From an uncultured Bacteroidales bacterium (lineage in GTDB: Bacteria > Bacteroidota > Bacteroidia > Bacteroidales > F082): DNA of 52,455 nt. A model generated the notes under the pieces. It saw only the letters and a list, made by a program, of their open reading frames with translations. It was not told the origin of the DNA and ran no database searches. Positions 1 through 7,173 of this stretch are shown piece by piece; the first letter of the stretch is position 1; every line of letters begins with the position of its first letter. The DNA lies in assembly GCA_946408345.1 (NCBI GenBank), contig CAMJRR010000018.1:1-52455 (forward strand), written 5' to 3'. The position numbers were made by a program, and so were the translations under genes.

Positions 1-2
1 GC

Positions 3-257
3 CCTGTGCTTGAAGTGCGCACCGTGGATGGCGGGTTGTATTACTTCAACTGCGCCACAGAGGAAGAGAGCTTGGAAATGATCGCTAAAGTGAAACAAAT
101 TGTAAGCGTTAAACTATCTGTCGCTTCGCGTCACTGTGAGGAACGAAGCAGTCTAGAAAACAAACATTTACCCTGGATTGCTTCGTCGTGCCTCCTCGCA
201 ATGACGGTTAAGGCAAGAAAAAACAATAGAAACAATGGAAATCATCGATTATACTAA
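3..257 (+). CDS. C-terminal fragment of a DUF3784/PH-domain-like membrane protein (5' end outside window)
   Basis: The reading frame is already open at the window edge, so only the last 84 codons are seen. The visible part (VRTVDGGLYYFNCATEEE, then LEMIAKVKQI) is nearly the same as the C-terminal PH-like segment of the next gene (235-1167), so the two are tandem paralogs. The last roughly 45 codons are not domain sequence: they are a translated palindromic repeat (128-206, peptide signature RHCEERS...WIASSCLLAMT). The ancestral protein probably ended soon after KVKQI and the repeat supplied a new tail. The frame overlaps the next gene's start by 23 nt. Function is unknown; the paralog suggests a membrane-anchored PH-like domain. 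Confidence 0.7.
   Translation, partial: PVLEVRTVDGGLYYFNCATEEESLEMIAKVKQIVSVKLSVASRHCEERSSLENKHLPWIASSCLLAMTVKARKNNRNNGNHRLY
128..206. repeat. Palindromic repeat, family A, copy 1
   Basis: The arms GCGTCACTGTGAGG...GAACGAAGCA and TGGATTGCTTCGTCG...CCTCGCAATGACG are inverted with respect to each other around a short unrelated spacer. Other copies lie at 1056-1133, 2073-2110 (half), 6984-7146, 13971-14056 and 36019-36124. This copy lies inside the 3' end of the first reading frame. It looks like a REP- or MITE-like non-autonomous element. Confidence 0.85.
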
Positions 258-1167
258 TCTAGGAATAGGCTTGCTTCTTATTGTGTCAGGCTTGCTGTGC
301 TACCGTAATCCGAATCTGATTAATCCCTACGGTGGATTGTCGCCTGAACGGAAAGCCTTGGTCGACATCGAAGGCCTGAAAAAAGCTGTGGCCATCACTT
401 TTGGCGTGACGGGTTTCCTGTTGATTGTCACAGCCACACTCTCCATGACCAAAGTCATTGACGAGATGATGACCGCAAATGTGATGATTGCACTGGTTTT
501 GGCCATGATGATACCTCTGTTTATCGCCATGTGGAAATACAATGGCTTCGGGCGTAAAAGAGGAGATCATGATGGTGTTGAATTCTCCGAACACCAAAAA
601 AAGAAAGGGCTATCGGAGGAAAAGAAGACCAAAATTACATTATGGACAGTCGTCATTCTGCCCATATTATGCCTTGGCTTGTTTTTGGCTCTGGTTCTCT
701 GGGGCAACAAAGGGCCAAAGTATGACATTTCAAGCGAATGCATCAAGGTGAAGGGTGGGGGATACCATGCGACGATTTCTGTTGCCGGCATCACCTCTGA
801 CAGCGTTTGGGAACACTGGCCGGGCATTGCCTTGCGCACCAACGGCATGTCGACCAATAAGGTGAATATGGGCCATTTCCGCTTGAAGAATGGCGAAAAC
901 TGCATGATGTTCATCCATGAAGACGGAGGCCCCTTACTGGAATTGCGCACCACCGACGGCAAATTGTATTACCTCAACTGCGCCACGGAGGAGGAAACGC
1001 TGGAAATGATCGCTAAAGTGAAACAAATTATGAACGTCAAACAATCAGGCGTTTTGCGTCATTGCGAGGATCGAAACAATTCAGACAATGAACCTGTTCC
1101 CTGGATTGCTTCGTCGTGCCTCCTCGCAATGACACAACGCGTGTCTAATAAAACCATTATTCTATGA
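235..1167 (+). CDS. DUF3784-like membrane protein with C-terminal bacterial PH-like domain
   Basis: This 310-aa protein has hydrophobic segments near residues 7-22, 52-70 and 82-100, in the arrangement of DUF3784 proteins. A charged loop (KKKGLSEEKKTK) and a further membrane segment (about 136-155) follow, then a beta-rich domain (about 160-265) resembling bacterial PH-like domains. It is a tandem paralog of the preceding partial gene. Residues after about 268 come from palindromic repeat copy 2. The stop overlaps the start of the next gene (ATGA), so the CPBP protease gene is translationally coupled. Function is unknown; the family is usually found with small membrane proteins and CPBP proteases. 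The ATG at 235 starts directly at the first hydrophobic segment. Confidence 0.8.
   Translation: MEIIDYTNLGIGLLLIVSGLLCYRNPNLINPYGGLSPERKALVDIEGLKKAVAITFGVTGFLLIVTATLSMTKVIDEMMTANVMIALVLAMMIPLFIAMWKYNGFGRKRGDHDGVEFSEHQKKKGLSEEKKTKITLWTVVILPILCLGLFLALVLWGNKGPKYDISSECIKVKGGGYHATISVAGITSDSVWEHWPGIALRTNGMSTNKVNMGHFRLKNGENCMMFIHEDGGPLLELRTTDGKLYYLNCATEEETLEMIAKVKQIMNVKQSGVLRHCEDRNNSDNEPVPWIASSCLLAMTQRVSNKTIIL
1056..1133. repeat. Palindromic repeat, family A, copy 2
   Basis: It has the same arms as copy 1 (GCGTCATTGCGAGG... and ...CCTCGCAATGAC) and lies at the same place relative to the coding domain. It supplies most of the last 37 codons of the 310-aa gene. The shared position shows that the repeat was present before the tandem gene duplication, or was copied along with it. 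Confidence 0.85.
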
Positions 1168-2147
1168 AAAAAGCAATTAGATTTTCAATAATCGTCTGCC
1201 TTATCAGTTGGGTAGCAGCAGCCGTGGCTCGTTTCGGCTTTGGCATGGACAGGGTGAACACTCCTATGTTTTTCACCACGTTTGCAACATTTTACATGTT
1301 CTTACCAATGATTACTGCTCTTATTCTGCAAGCCATCGACAAGGAGAAGTTCAACCATACTGGCTTGGTCAATTTCAAGGTTTCATGGCCATGGTTAGTG
1401 GCATGGCTCTTGCCTGTGGTGATGTCGTTGGCTTGCATCCCCGTCAACAGCTGGTTGCCAGGCTTGGAACTGCAATATAATTCTGAGCAGCTTATCAACC
1501 AATACCAAGTACCTGAAGACCAGCAAGACTTGATACGAGAGCAGTTGGGCAATTTCCCGTCCTATCTATTGGTGATTTCCACCATTTTCAGTGGCTTGAT
1601 TGCGGGCATTACCATTAACGCCATTGCTGCTTTCGGAGAAGAATATGGCTGGCGCAACTACCTCGTTGGCACCTTGCGTGAGGTGAAGTTTTGGAAGGCC
1701 GCCCTGTTCATCGGCATAGTTTGGGGCATATGGCATTTCCCGCTCATCCTGATGGGCCACAACTACCCGAACGAACCCTATTGGGGTGTTTTGCTCATGG
1801 TAGTGATGTGCGTCCTGTTGGGTGTCATCGAGTTGTATTTCGTGTTGAAATCAAAATCGATGGTTGTGTCTACCATCATGCACGGCACCTTTAACGCTGT
1901 CAGCGGATTGGCCATATACTTTGTTTTAGGTGGCAACGACTTCTTGAACGGCATGACGGGTCTTGCGGGCTTTATCGTCATGGTGCTGACCATTATATGC
2001 ATTTGGATTTATGACAAGTACATCTCCAAGGACAACATCCTCTCGATGACCTTGGGCGAATCATTGGATAGGTCACTGGATCGCTTCGTTCCTCGCGATG
2101 ACGCAAAGCGTGTCCCTGGATTTGAATCCGAAAAAGAAAGGACTTGA
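1164..2147 (+). CDS. CPBP family intramembrane glutamic endopeptidase
   Basis: This is a polytopic membrane protein of 327 aa. The CPBP (Abi/CAAX-type) motifs are present: E159-E160-Y-G-W-R164, H191 in WGIWHFP, and H240...N244 in HGTFNA. These form the usual membrane-embedded catalytic Glu/His set that cleaves substrates within or beside the membrane. About eight hydrophobic segments can be counted. The start overlaps the upstream PH-like gene by 4 nt and the stop overlaps the small RHH gene, so three genes form a tight unit. The last 25 residues (SLDRFVPRDDAKRVPG...) are read from half a family A palindrome and are probably not part of the fold. The substrate is unknown; family members process prenylated proteins, peptides or immunity-related targets. 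Confidence 0.88.
   Translation: MKKAIRFSIIVCLISWVAAAVARFGFGMDRVNTPMFFTTFATFYMFLPMITALILQAIDKEKFNHTGLVNFKVSWPWLVAWLLPVVMSLACIPVNSWLPGLELQYNSEQLINQYQVPEDQQDLIREQLGNFPSYLLVISTIFSGLIAGITINAIAAFGEEYGWRNYLVGTLREVKFWKAALFIGIVWGIWHFPLILMGHNYPNEPYWGVLLMVVMCVLLGVIELYFVLKSKSMVVSTIMHGTFNAVSGLAIYFVLGGNDFLNGMTGLAGFIVMVLTIICIWIYDKYISKDNILSMTLGESLDRSLDRFVPRDDAKRVPGFESEKERT
2073..2110. repeat. Half copy of palindromic repeat family A
   Basis: Only the right arm (CTGGATCGCTTCGTTCCTCGCGATGACGC, broken here: CTGGATCGCTTCG then TTCCTCGCGATGACGC) remains, and it lies within the 3' end of the CPBP gene. It is the third consecutive gene end made from this repeat. Confidence 0.7.
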
Positions 2148-2323
2148 TGATGGCAAAGGAGAAAGAAAATAGTGCGAATACTAAGACCTTCTTGCTCCGC
2201 GTCGATGCCGAGACGATGGAAGCTGTGGAAAAATGGGCGGCCGACGAGTTCCGCTCCGTCAACGGGCAGCTGCAGTGGATTATCGCGGAGGCGTTGAAGA
2301 AGAGTGGGAGGAAGAAGAAATAG
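2147..2323 (+). CDS. Arc/ribbon-helix-helix-type small DNA-binding protein
   Basis: This gene encodes 58 aa (MMAKEKENSANTKTFLLRVD..., ending ALKKSGRKKK). The pattern T-K-T-F-L-L-R-V-D followed by two helices (AETMEAVEKWAADEF, SVNGQLQWIIAEALKK) fits the Arc-like ribbon-helix-helix fold: an N-terminal strand for the DNA major groove and two dimerising helices. The first ATG overlaps the CPBP stop (TGATG); a second in-frame ATG at 2150 is equally possible. It is the last gene of the PH-like/CPBP/RHH unit and may regulate that unit. An inverted repeat begins right at its stop codon. Confidence 0.8.
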   Translation: MMAKEKENSANTKTFLLRVDAETMEAVEKWAADEFRSVNGQLQWIIAEALKKSGRKKK

Positions 2324-2324
2324 T

Positions 2325-2416
2325 GACTATGACCTGTGACAATGACCGCTTTAACCAAGCCAAGAAGTTTCTACACCAAGTAAAAGCGTTCATAGTCATG
2401 GTCAATAGTTATGGTC
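2325..2416. repeat. Imperfect inverted repeat, family B, copy 1
   Basis: It starts immediately after the RHH stop with GACTATGACCTGTGAC and ends with TAGTCATGGTCAATAG...ATGGTC in inverse orientation. Related copies follow the stops at 31227 and 33631. Its place right behind stop codons suggests a transcript-end hairpin. Confidence 0.55.
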
Positions 2417-2452
2417 GATAAATGATATAAACAAAACCAATTGAATAGTAAT

Positions 2453-2638
2453 ATGGACAAAGAAACTTGGATCATTATTCTCGTGGTATTCCTTTACCTC
2501 CTGCAAGCTGTAGCGGGTGGCTTGATTGCCCGCAACCGTTGTAAATCTTTTTGGATTTGGTTCGGCGTGTGTTTCATAATGGTTTTCCCGATAGGTTTCA
2601 TCGCCATGCTGCATTACACGCGCGACACAATACTATGA
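2453..2638 (+). CDS. Small two-helix membrane protein
   Basis: This gene encodes 61 aa, MDKETWIIILVVFLYLLQAV...ending HYTRDTIL. Two hydrophobic helices (about 5-24 and 37-54) are separated by a positively charged turn (ARNRCKSF). The frame is open from a TTG at 2441, but the ATG at 2453 gives the natural start right before the first helix. No family was recognised. It follows the CPBP/RHH unit on the same strand, 129 bp from the RHH stop, and may belong to that membrane-related cluster. Confidence 0.6.
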   Translation: MDKETWIIILVVFLYLLQAVAGGLIARNRCKSFWIWFGVCFIMVFPIGFIAMLHYTRDTIL

Positions 2639-2664
2639 CCCCGTAATTATTAGTTAGTAGTTGG

Positions 2665-2880
2665 CAATTCGTGTAATCTGCAGCGAAGCAGCCAAATTCA
2701 TTTGTGTGATTCGTTAAATCTGTAGTTATAATTAATCCGTAAAATCCGTGTAATCCGTGGTTTATGAAAACACAAAACAATTCGTGTAATCCGCTGCGAA
2801 GCAGCCAAATTCATTTGTGTGATTCGTGGAATTCGCAGTTATAATTAATCCGTAAAATCCGTAGTTTATGAAAAACAAAA
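2665..2880 (+). repeat. Tandem 113-bp duplication carrying a decoy start codon
   Basis: The segments 2665-2777 and 2778-2880 are near-identical direct repeats built from short motifs such as ATTCGTGTAATC, GCGAAGCAGCCAAATTC and AATCCGTAAAATCC. Each copy ends in GTTTATGAAAA. In the second copy this ATG (2868) starts the hydrolase gene. In the first copy the equivalent ATG (2764) opens a frame that stops after 25 codons. The duplication therefore copied the gene's own leader and start region. Confidence 0.85.
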
Positions 2881-4223
2881 TCTTATTCTTATTGTTATTT
2901 GCCGTCCTGCAATCCCAAGCCCAAATCGAGGGCTATTGGAAAGGCGAAATCGACCTGGGTGTACAAAAGCTGGAGACGGCTTTCGACATCAAAACTGTTG
3001 AAAACGGCTATGCTGCCACTTTTGACGTGCCTGCCCAAGGCGCGTATGATATTCCTGTGGACGAAACAACCTTCCAAGACGGACATTTGGAATTGAAAAT
3101 GAACGCCATGGGTGCCACTTATTTAGGTGTGCTGAAAGACTCGACCATAGAAGGCGAGTTTACCCAACGCGGTATGACCTTCCCACTCAACCTTGTCAAG
3201 GCAGAGAAAAAAGAACAGAAAAAGACTCGTCCCCAAGACCCACAACCGCCGTTCAACTATCAAATCGAGGAAGTGACTTTCATCAACGAAAAAGAAGGCA
3301 ACACTTTGACTGGCACGCTGACAATTCCTGAAGGCGAAGGCCCATTTCCTGCCATAGTGCTCGTCTCGGGCAGCGGACAGCAGGATCGTAATGAGGAGCT
3401 GATGAACCATCGTCCCTTCTGGATCATCGCGGATTACTGCGCACTCCATGGCATTGCTGTGTTGCGCTACGACGACCGTGGTATGGGTGGCTCGACAGGC
3501 GAGGTGGAGAACGCCACTTCCATGAATTTCTCCTACGATGCCGAGGCTGCCTTCGACTATCTCCGTAACCGCAAGGAAATCAATGCTTCGAAGGTTGGCA
3601 TCTTGGGTCACAGTGAGGGCGGTGTCATTAATTTCATGGTGTCGGCACGTCGGCCTGAGGTGGCGTTTTTGGTATCATTGGCTGGCCCCTCGGTGAATGG
3701 CATAGAGGTGCTCAAAGAACAACAAGCTGCCATCCTAAGGGCTTCGGGTATGTCGGAAGAGATGGTGCAGTTTAATGGCAATGCCAATGTACAGATGTTT
3801 GACATCATCGAGGCATCAAGCAGTAGGGAAGAGGCTGACACTTTGTTGCGCCAACTGTTGAAAGGTTGGGGGTACAACGAAGAGCTGACCGAGCAGACGG
3901 TTGGGCAAATGGCATCACCTTGGATGTACTATTTCTTGAAGTACGACCCCACCGACGCCATCGTGAAGACCAATTGCCCTGCTTTGTTGCTGAACGGCTC
4001 CAAGGATTTGCAAGTGATCGCTTCTCAGAATCTCCCAGGTTACGAAAAGATCATTGCCGAACACGGCAAGACCAACCTCACCTTGCGCGAGCTACCCGAT
4101 TTGAATCATCTTTTCCAGCATTGTGAGACGGGTTCGCCTAACGAATACTTCGAAATCGAGGAGACCATTTCTCCTGAGGTGTTGGAGATGATTGTGGAGT
4201 TTGTGAATGGGATAAAAAAATAG
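2868..4223 (+). CDS. Secreted alpha/beta hydrolase (S9/S33-like)
   Basis: This 451-aa protein has a signal peptide (MKNKILFLLLFAVLQSQAQ). A beta-rich N-terminal domain (about 20-115: GYWKGEID...GEFTQRGMTFPL) precedes the hydrolase domain (about 130-450). The nucleophile elbow is GHSEGG with S249; the likely acid is D380 (NGSKDLQV) and the likely base H414 (DLNHLFQ). The oxyanion segment is VLVSGSGQQDRNE. This arrangement is that of Bacteroidota periplasmic or secreted esterase/peptidase-like hydrolases that follow a lipocalin-like domain. The substrate cannot be told from sequence. The start lies at the second copy of a duplicated leader. The gene stands alone, with 123 bp to the next start. 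Confidence 0.85.
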   Translation: MKNKILFLLLFAVLQSQAQIEGYWKGEIDLGVQKLETAFDIKTVENGYAATFDVPAQGAYDIPVDETTFQDGHLELKMNAMGATYLGVLKDSTIEGEFTQRGMTFPLNLVKAEKKEQKKTRPQDPQPPFNYQIEEVTFINEKEGNTLTGTLTIPEGEGPFPAIVLVSGSGQQDRNEELMNHRPFWIIADYCALHGIAVLRYDDRGMGGSTGEVENATSMNFSYDAEAAFDYLRNRKEINASKVGILGHSEGGVINFMVSARRPEVAFLVSLAGPSVNGIEVLKEQQAAILRASGMSEEMVQFNGNANVQMFDIIEASSSREEADTLLRQLLKGWGYNEELTEQTVGQMASPWMYYFLKYDPTDAIVKTNCPALLLNGSKDLQVIASQNLPGYEKIIAEHGKTNLTLRELPDLNHLFQHCETGSPNEYFEIEETISPEVLEMIVEFVNGIKK

Positions 4224-4246
4224 GGCAGGCCGAGCTCCTTTTTTAC

Positions 4247-4254
4247 TATTTTTG
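4247..4254 (+). promoter_or_regulatory. Promoter -7 box of the sigma-factor operon
   Basis: TATTTTTG matches the Bacteroidota -7 consensus TAnnTTTG and is followed by GCAGCC. It lies 93 bp before the ATG at 4347 and directly after the hydrolase stop. No convincing TTTG -33 box was seen at the usual spacing. Confidence 0.55.
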
Positions 4255-4346
4255 CAGCCGAAATTGTGAGATTGGCTTCGTCGAGAAAGAAGACTCGACG
4301 TTAGTTGATACTGAGCATTTCAAGTAAGTTAGATCAGTTCCTGTCG

Positions 4347-4931
4347 ATGATAAAAAAACGGCTGCAAGGATTTAAACATTTGTCGGACAGCCAATTGGTG
4401 GATTTGCTGCTTGCCAACAACGAGGCTGCGGTGGAATATGTCTTTTTCCACCACTGTAATGGTATGTTTTCCCGTATCATTAATGACATATTCCAATCGC
4501 AGGTCAAGAAAGAGGAACTGATTACGGATTTCTATCTTTTTCTAAGTGCTGACGACTGGCGACGTTTGCGTCAATTTGAATTCAGGTCAGAGCTGAACAC
4601 TTGGCTGACGGTTGTCGCTATCCGGTTTTTCAACCAAAAAAAATCTTCAGTGCAGACTAATTTTGAGGATTTGGACTCTCCATTAATAAAAGGGGTCGGT
4701 CAAGTACCGGACAACTTTGATATCTTCGATGAGATGTCAAGGGTAGAGCTTTATGAGGCCATCGACAAACTTCCCAAACCCCGTGAACGTTTCGCCTTGC
4801 TGGGAGAGCTGGCGGGAAAAAAGTCGGAAACGATTGCCTCGGAGCTGGGATGCACGGTCAGTGCGGTGTATGACCTGACCAAGAGAGCCAAATTAACATT
4901 GAAAAAAATGATGAAAGGGCGAATGAAATGA
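4347..4931 (+). CDS. ECF-like sigma-70 family RNA polymerase sigma factor
   Basis: The gene encodes 194 aa from the ATG at 4347; an in-frame TTG at 4305 would add 14 residues of low quality. The N-terminal part (LSDSQLVDLLLANNEAAVEYVF...) resembles sigma region 2: helices, then FRSELNTWLTVVAIRFFNQKK. The C-terminal part has a region 4 helix-turn-helix (SETIASELGCTVSAVYDLTKRA). A short acidic linker lies between them. The next gene overlaps by 4 nt (ATGA) and encodes an anti-sigma-like membrane protein, the usual pairing for ECF control. The target promoter is unknown; the operon itself is a likely target. Confidence 0.8.
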   Translation: MIKKRLQGFKHLSDSQLVDLLLANNEAAVEYVFFHHCNGMFSRIINDIFQSQVKKEELITDFYLFLSADDWRRLRQFEFRSELNTWLTVVAIRFFNQKKSSVQTNFEDLDSPLIKGVGQVPDNFDIFDEMSRVELYEAIDKLPKPRERFALLGELAGKKSETIASELGCTVSAVYDLTKRAKLTLKKMMKGRMK

Positions 4932-5701
4932 AAAGGAATTATGATGAAATCTCTGATGAACTGCTCGCTTGTTATTTGGAAGGCAAGCTGTCCGACTTGG
5001 AGAAGGCTGCGGTTGAACGCTACCTTTCGGAGAATGAGGACGCTATGGATGCGGTTATCCTTGCTCGATATGAATTGGGATTCAAGCAAGTCAAGCGCAG
5101 ATTCTATGCATATGGCATCACGGCTTTGGTGGTGCTTGGTTGTGTTGCTTTGCTCGTCTGGCGACTGCTGACGCCTTTGCAGATGAAGGTCAATATCACG
5201 GAAGACAAGGCATTTGCCGTGCCGTCACTGCCTTTTGAAGGCGGTACTCTTGAATGTGAATATGCAGGCAATGCTTTGCAACGAATCGCCGTGAGTCCCG
5301 ATAATCGGACAGTGTTCCTGAATGATATCCCATATCGTATGAAAGGCAGTGACGTTCATCTTGTTTTTGAGGCGGAAGGCTATCAAACCATCGACACGGT
5401 TGTGAAGGCGCAACGTGGTGTGGAACTTTGCTTACGCCGTAACAATGACCTCGGTGTCGTATTTGGTCGTGTGCTCGATTTTGGGACGGGGCTGCCTGTG
5501 GAAGGCGCAACGGTGAGTCTTTTGGACTTTGTCGCCACTACCGATGCATTAGGCCAATTCAGGATTGAGATTCCCTATGCCAAGCAGGACAAGGCTCAAA
5601 GGGTGCTGGTTAGCAAGGAGGGTTATCAGACATGGGATGAATTATATAGACCTTCGGCAACGGAGCCTTGGCTGATTGGTTTGGAAAAGGAGGTAGAGTG
5701 A
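4928..5701 (+). CDS. Anti-sigma-like single-pass membrane protein with carboxypeptidase-regulatory-like domain
   Basis: This gene encodes 257 aa. The N-terminal cytoplasmic part (ISDELLACYLEGKLSDLEKAAVER, split here: ISDELLACYLEGKL then SDLEKAAVER) has the helix pattern of anti-sigma factors but no zinc-binding His/Cys set. One membrane helix follows (about 61-80, AYGITALVVLGCVALLVW). The periplasmic part has a PEGA-like strand-rich segment (about 95-160) and a carboxypeptidase-regulatory-like domain (about 172-255: GVVFGRVLDFGTGLPVEGA, KEGYQTWDEL). It overlaps both neighbours by 4 nt and 1 nt, so it is co-translated with the sigma factor and the caspase. By analogy it would hold the sigma factor at the membrane and sense a periplasmic signal; that role is inferred. 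Confidence 0.75.
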   Translation: MKRNYDEISDELLACYLEGKLSDLEKAAVERYLSENEDAMDAVILARYELGFKQVKRRFYAYGITALVVLGCVALLVWRLLTPLQMKVNITEDKAFAVPSLPFEGGTLECEYAGNALQRIAVSPDNRTVFLNDIPYRMKGSDVHLVFEAEGYQTIDTVVKAQRGVELCLRRNNDLGVVFGRVLDFGTGLPVEGATVSLLDFVATTDALGQFRIEIPYAKQDKAQRVLVSKEGYQTWDELYRPSATEPWLIGLEKEVE

Positions 5702-6951
5702 TGAGAAAATTAATTATATTATTGTTGTTTTTGTGCGAGCCATTGTTCGGTCAGGTGGTGCAATATGGTAAGGTGATGGAATGGGACGAGCAGGGATGCT
5801 CGCTATCGGGTGTCGCACTCACTGTTCCTTCGGTACACGATTGCCAGCCTACGGTCAGCGACTCGAAGGGGGGCTTCCGTTTGTGCTTCAGTGAACATAA
5901 TGTTGGCAGCGTGGTGCATAATATCACGGCAAGGAAACCTGGCTACGATGTGGTGAATGTGCATGTTACCCGCAGTTGGACCCTAACCACTGAAGACACC
6001 TTGACTATCATTATGGCACCTAAAGGCAAGTTGAAAGAGGCACGAACCCAATACTATGGTTTGAGTCGCTTGATGGAGCTGAACCAATTGTGGATGGGGG
6101 AAGGCGGACGTGCCATCGAAGTGGAGTCGCCTGTCTTCAGCTTCCATATCGGACGCTATGGTGCAGATGTGGCAGCATCTGACGTGGATGTCGATATCCC
6201 AACGACCAAGGCGGTGAACGACAAGATGTTTGTCGTCATTATCGCCAACGAATTCTATCAACAGGAACAAGATGTGCCCTATGCCATTCACGATGGTGAA
6301 ATCTTTAAGGAATACTGTCTCAAGACTTTAGGCGTTCCTGAAGATAATATTCATTTGGTCACGGATGCAACATTAAACAACATGCGTTTCGAGGTGGATT
6401 GGTTGAGTGGCGTGTTGGAGTCCCATCAGGGTGAAGCCCGAGGCATCTTCTATTATTCGGGTCACGGCATCCCTGATGAGGTGAGTCGCAACGCTTATCT
6501 GATGCCTGTCGACGGCTATGTGGGTAACTTGGATTCGGGTTATGGCTTGGATGCCTTATATAGCCAATTAGGTGAGGCGGGAGCCGATGCGGTGCTCTAT
6601 TTCATTGACGCCTGCTTCAGTGGTGCCACACGTGACGGCAATATGTTGGCCCAAAGTCGAGGTGTTACCGTCAATTCAAAGGCGGGTGTGTTGCAAGGCA
6701 AGGCTGTGGCTTTCACCGCAGCACAAGGCAACGAGGCGGCCTACGTCTATCAGGAGAAGTCGCATGGCCTGTTTACTTATTACCTCTTGAAGAAACTGAA
6801 AGAGACAAAAGGTGATTCCACAATCGGTGAGTTGGCCGACTACCTCAATGCAAATGTCATCCGTATGTCAGCCGAAGTACGCCCCAAGAGCCAGCATCCA
6901 ACGGCTACTGGGACGATAGAGGAATGGAGAGAGCTAAAACTGGTTAAATGA
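5701..6951 (+). CDS. Secreted caspase-family (C14) peptidase
   Basis: This gene encodes 416 aa. The ATG at 5701 overlaps the upstream stop (TGATG) and begins a clear signal peptide (MRKLIILLLFLCEPLFGQ); an upstream TTG at 5668 would bury it. Residues about 20-110 form a carboxypeptidase-regulatory-like domain, like the one in the preceding gene. The caspase p20-like domain spans about 170-400 with the catalytic dyad H255 (YYSGHG) and C305 (IDACFSG). The segment AAQGNEAAYVYQEKSHGLFT is typical of caspase/metacaspase-like bacterial peptidases, which usually cut after basic or acidic residues. Export places it in the periplasm, where the periplasmic part of the anti-sigma-like partner would be accessible. 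A palindromic repeat follows the gene. Confidence 0.88.
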   Translation: MRKLIILLLFLCEPLFGQVVQYGKVMEWDEQGCSLSGVALTVPSVHDCQPTVSDSKGGFRLCFSEHNVGSVVHNITARKPGYDVVNVHVTRSWTLTTEDTLTIIMAPKGKLKEARTQYYGLSRLMELNQLWMGEGGRAIEVESPVFSFHIGRYGADVAASDVDVDIPTTKAVNDKMFVVIIANEFYQQEQDVPYAIHDGEIFKEYCLKTLGVPEDNIHLVTDATLNNMRFEVDWLSGVLESHQGEARGIFYYSGHGIPDEVSRNAYLMPVDGYVGNLDSGYGLDALYSQLGEAGADAVLYFIDACFSGATRDGNMLAQSRGVTVNSKAGVLQGKAVAFTAAQGNEAAYVYQEKSHGLFTYYLLKKLKETKGDSTIGELADYLNANVIRMSAEVRPKSQHPTATGTIEEWRELKLVK

Positions 6952-6983
6952 GGAAGTTGAACTTAGATATTGAAGTCTTATCG

Positions 6984-7146
6984 TCGCTTTGCGTCACTGC
7001 GAGGCACGAAGCAGTCCAGATGAAAATGCGTTTGGCCTGGATTGACTCCGTCGAAATCTCTGATTCAGCGTACCTAATCTTCGATTTGCTTCGTCGTTCC
7101 TCCTCGCAAATGCTCTGCATTCGACGGAGTCAATGACACGAAGCGA
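6984..7146. repeat. Palindromic repeat family A, copy 4, split by a second inverted repeat
   Basis: The outer arms are family A (GCGTCACTGCGAGGCACGAA... and ...CTTCGTCGTTCCTCCTCGCA, then CAATGACACGAAGCGAC). Embedded in it is a perfect 15-bp inverted pair ATTGACTCCGTCGAA (7041-7055) and TTCGACGGAGTCAAT (7120-7134) that interrupts the right arm on both sides. The element fills the 222-bp gap between the caspase gene and the barrel gene. No credible coding sequence was found in it. Confidence 0.8.
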
Positions 7147-7173
7147 CAGTAACAGTATTCTTATGTCAAGGCA

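Noticed and set aside
5668..5700. Upstream TTG start for the caspase gene
   Set aside because: It adds MADWFGKGGRV before a clear signal peptide and overlaps the preceding gene; the ATG at 5701 with TGATG coupling is better.
6948..7136. 62-aa open frame overlapping the caspase stop
   Set aside because: It is made of the split palindromic repeat; no signal, domain or promoter.
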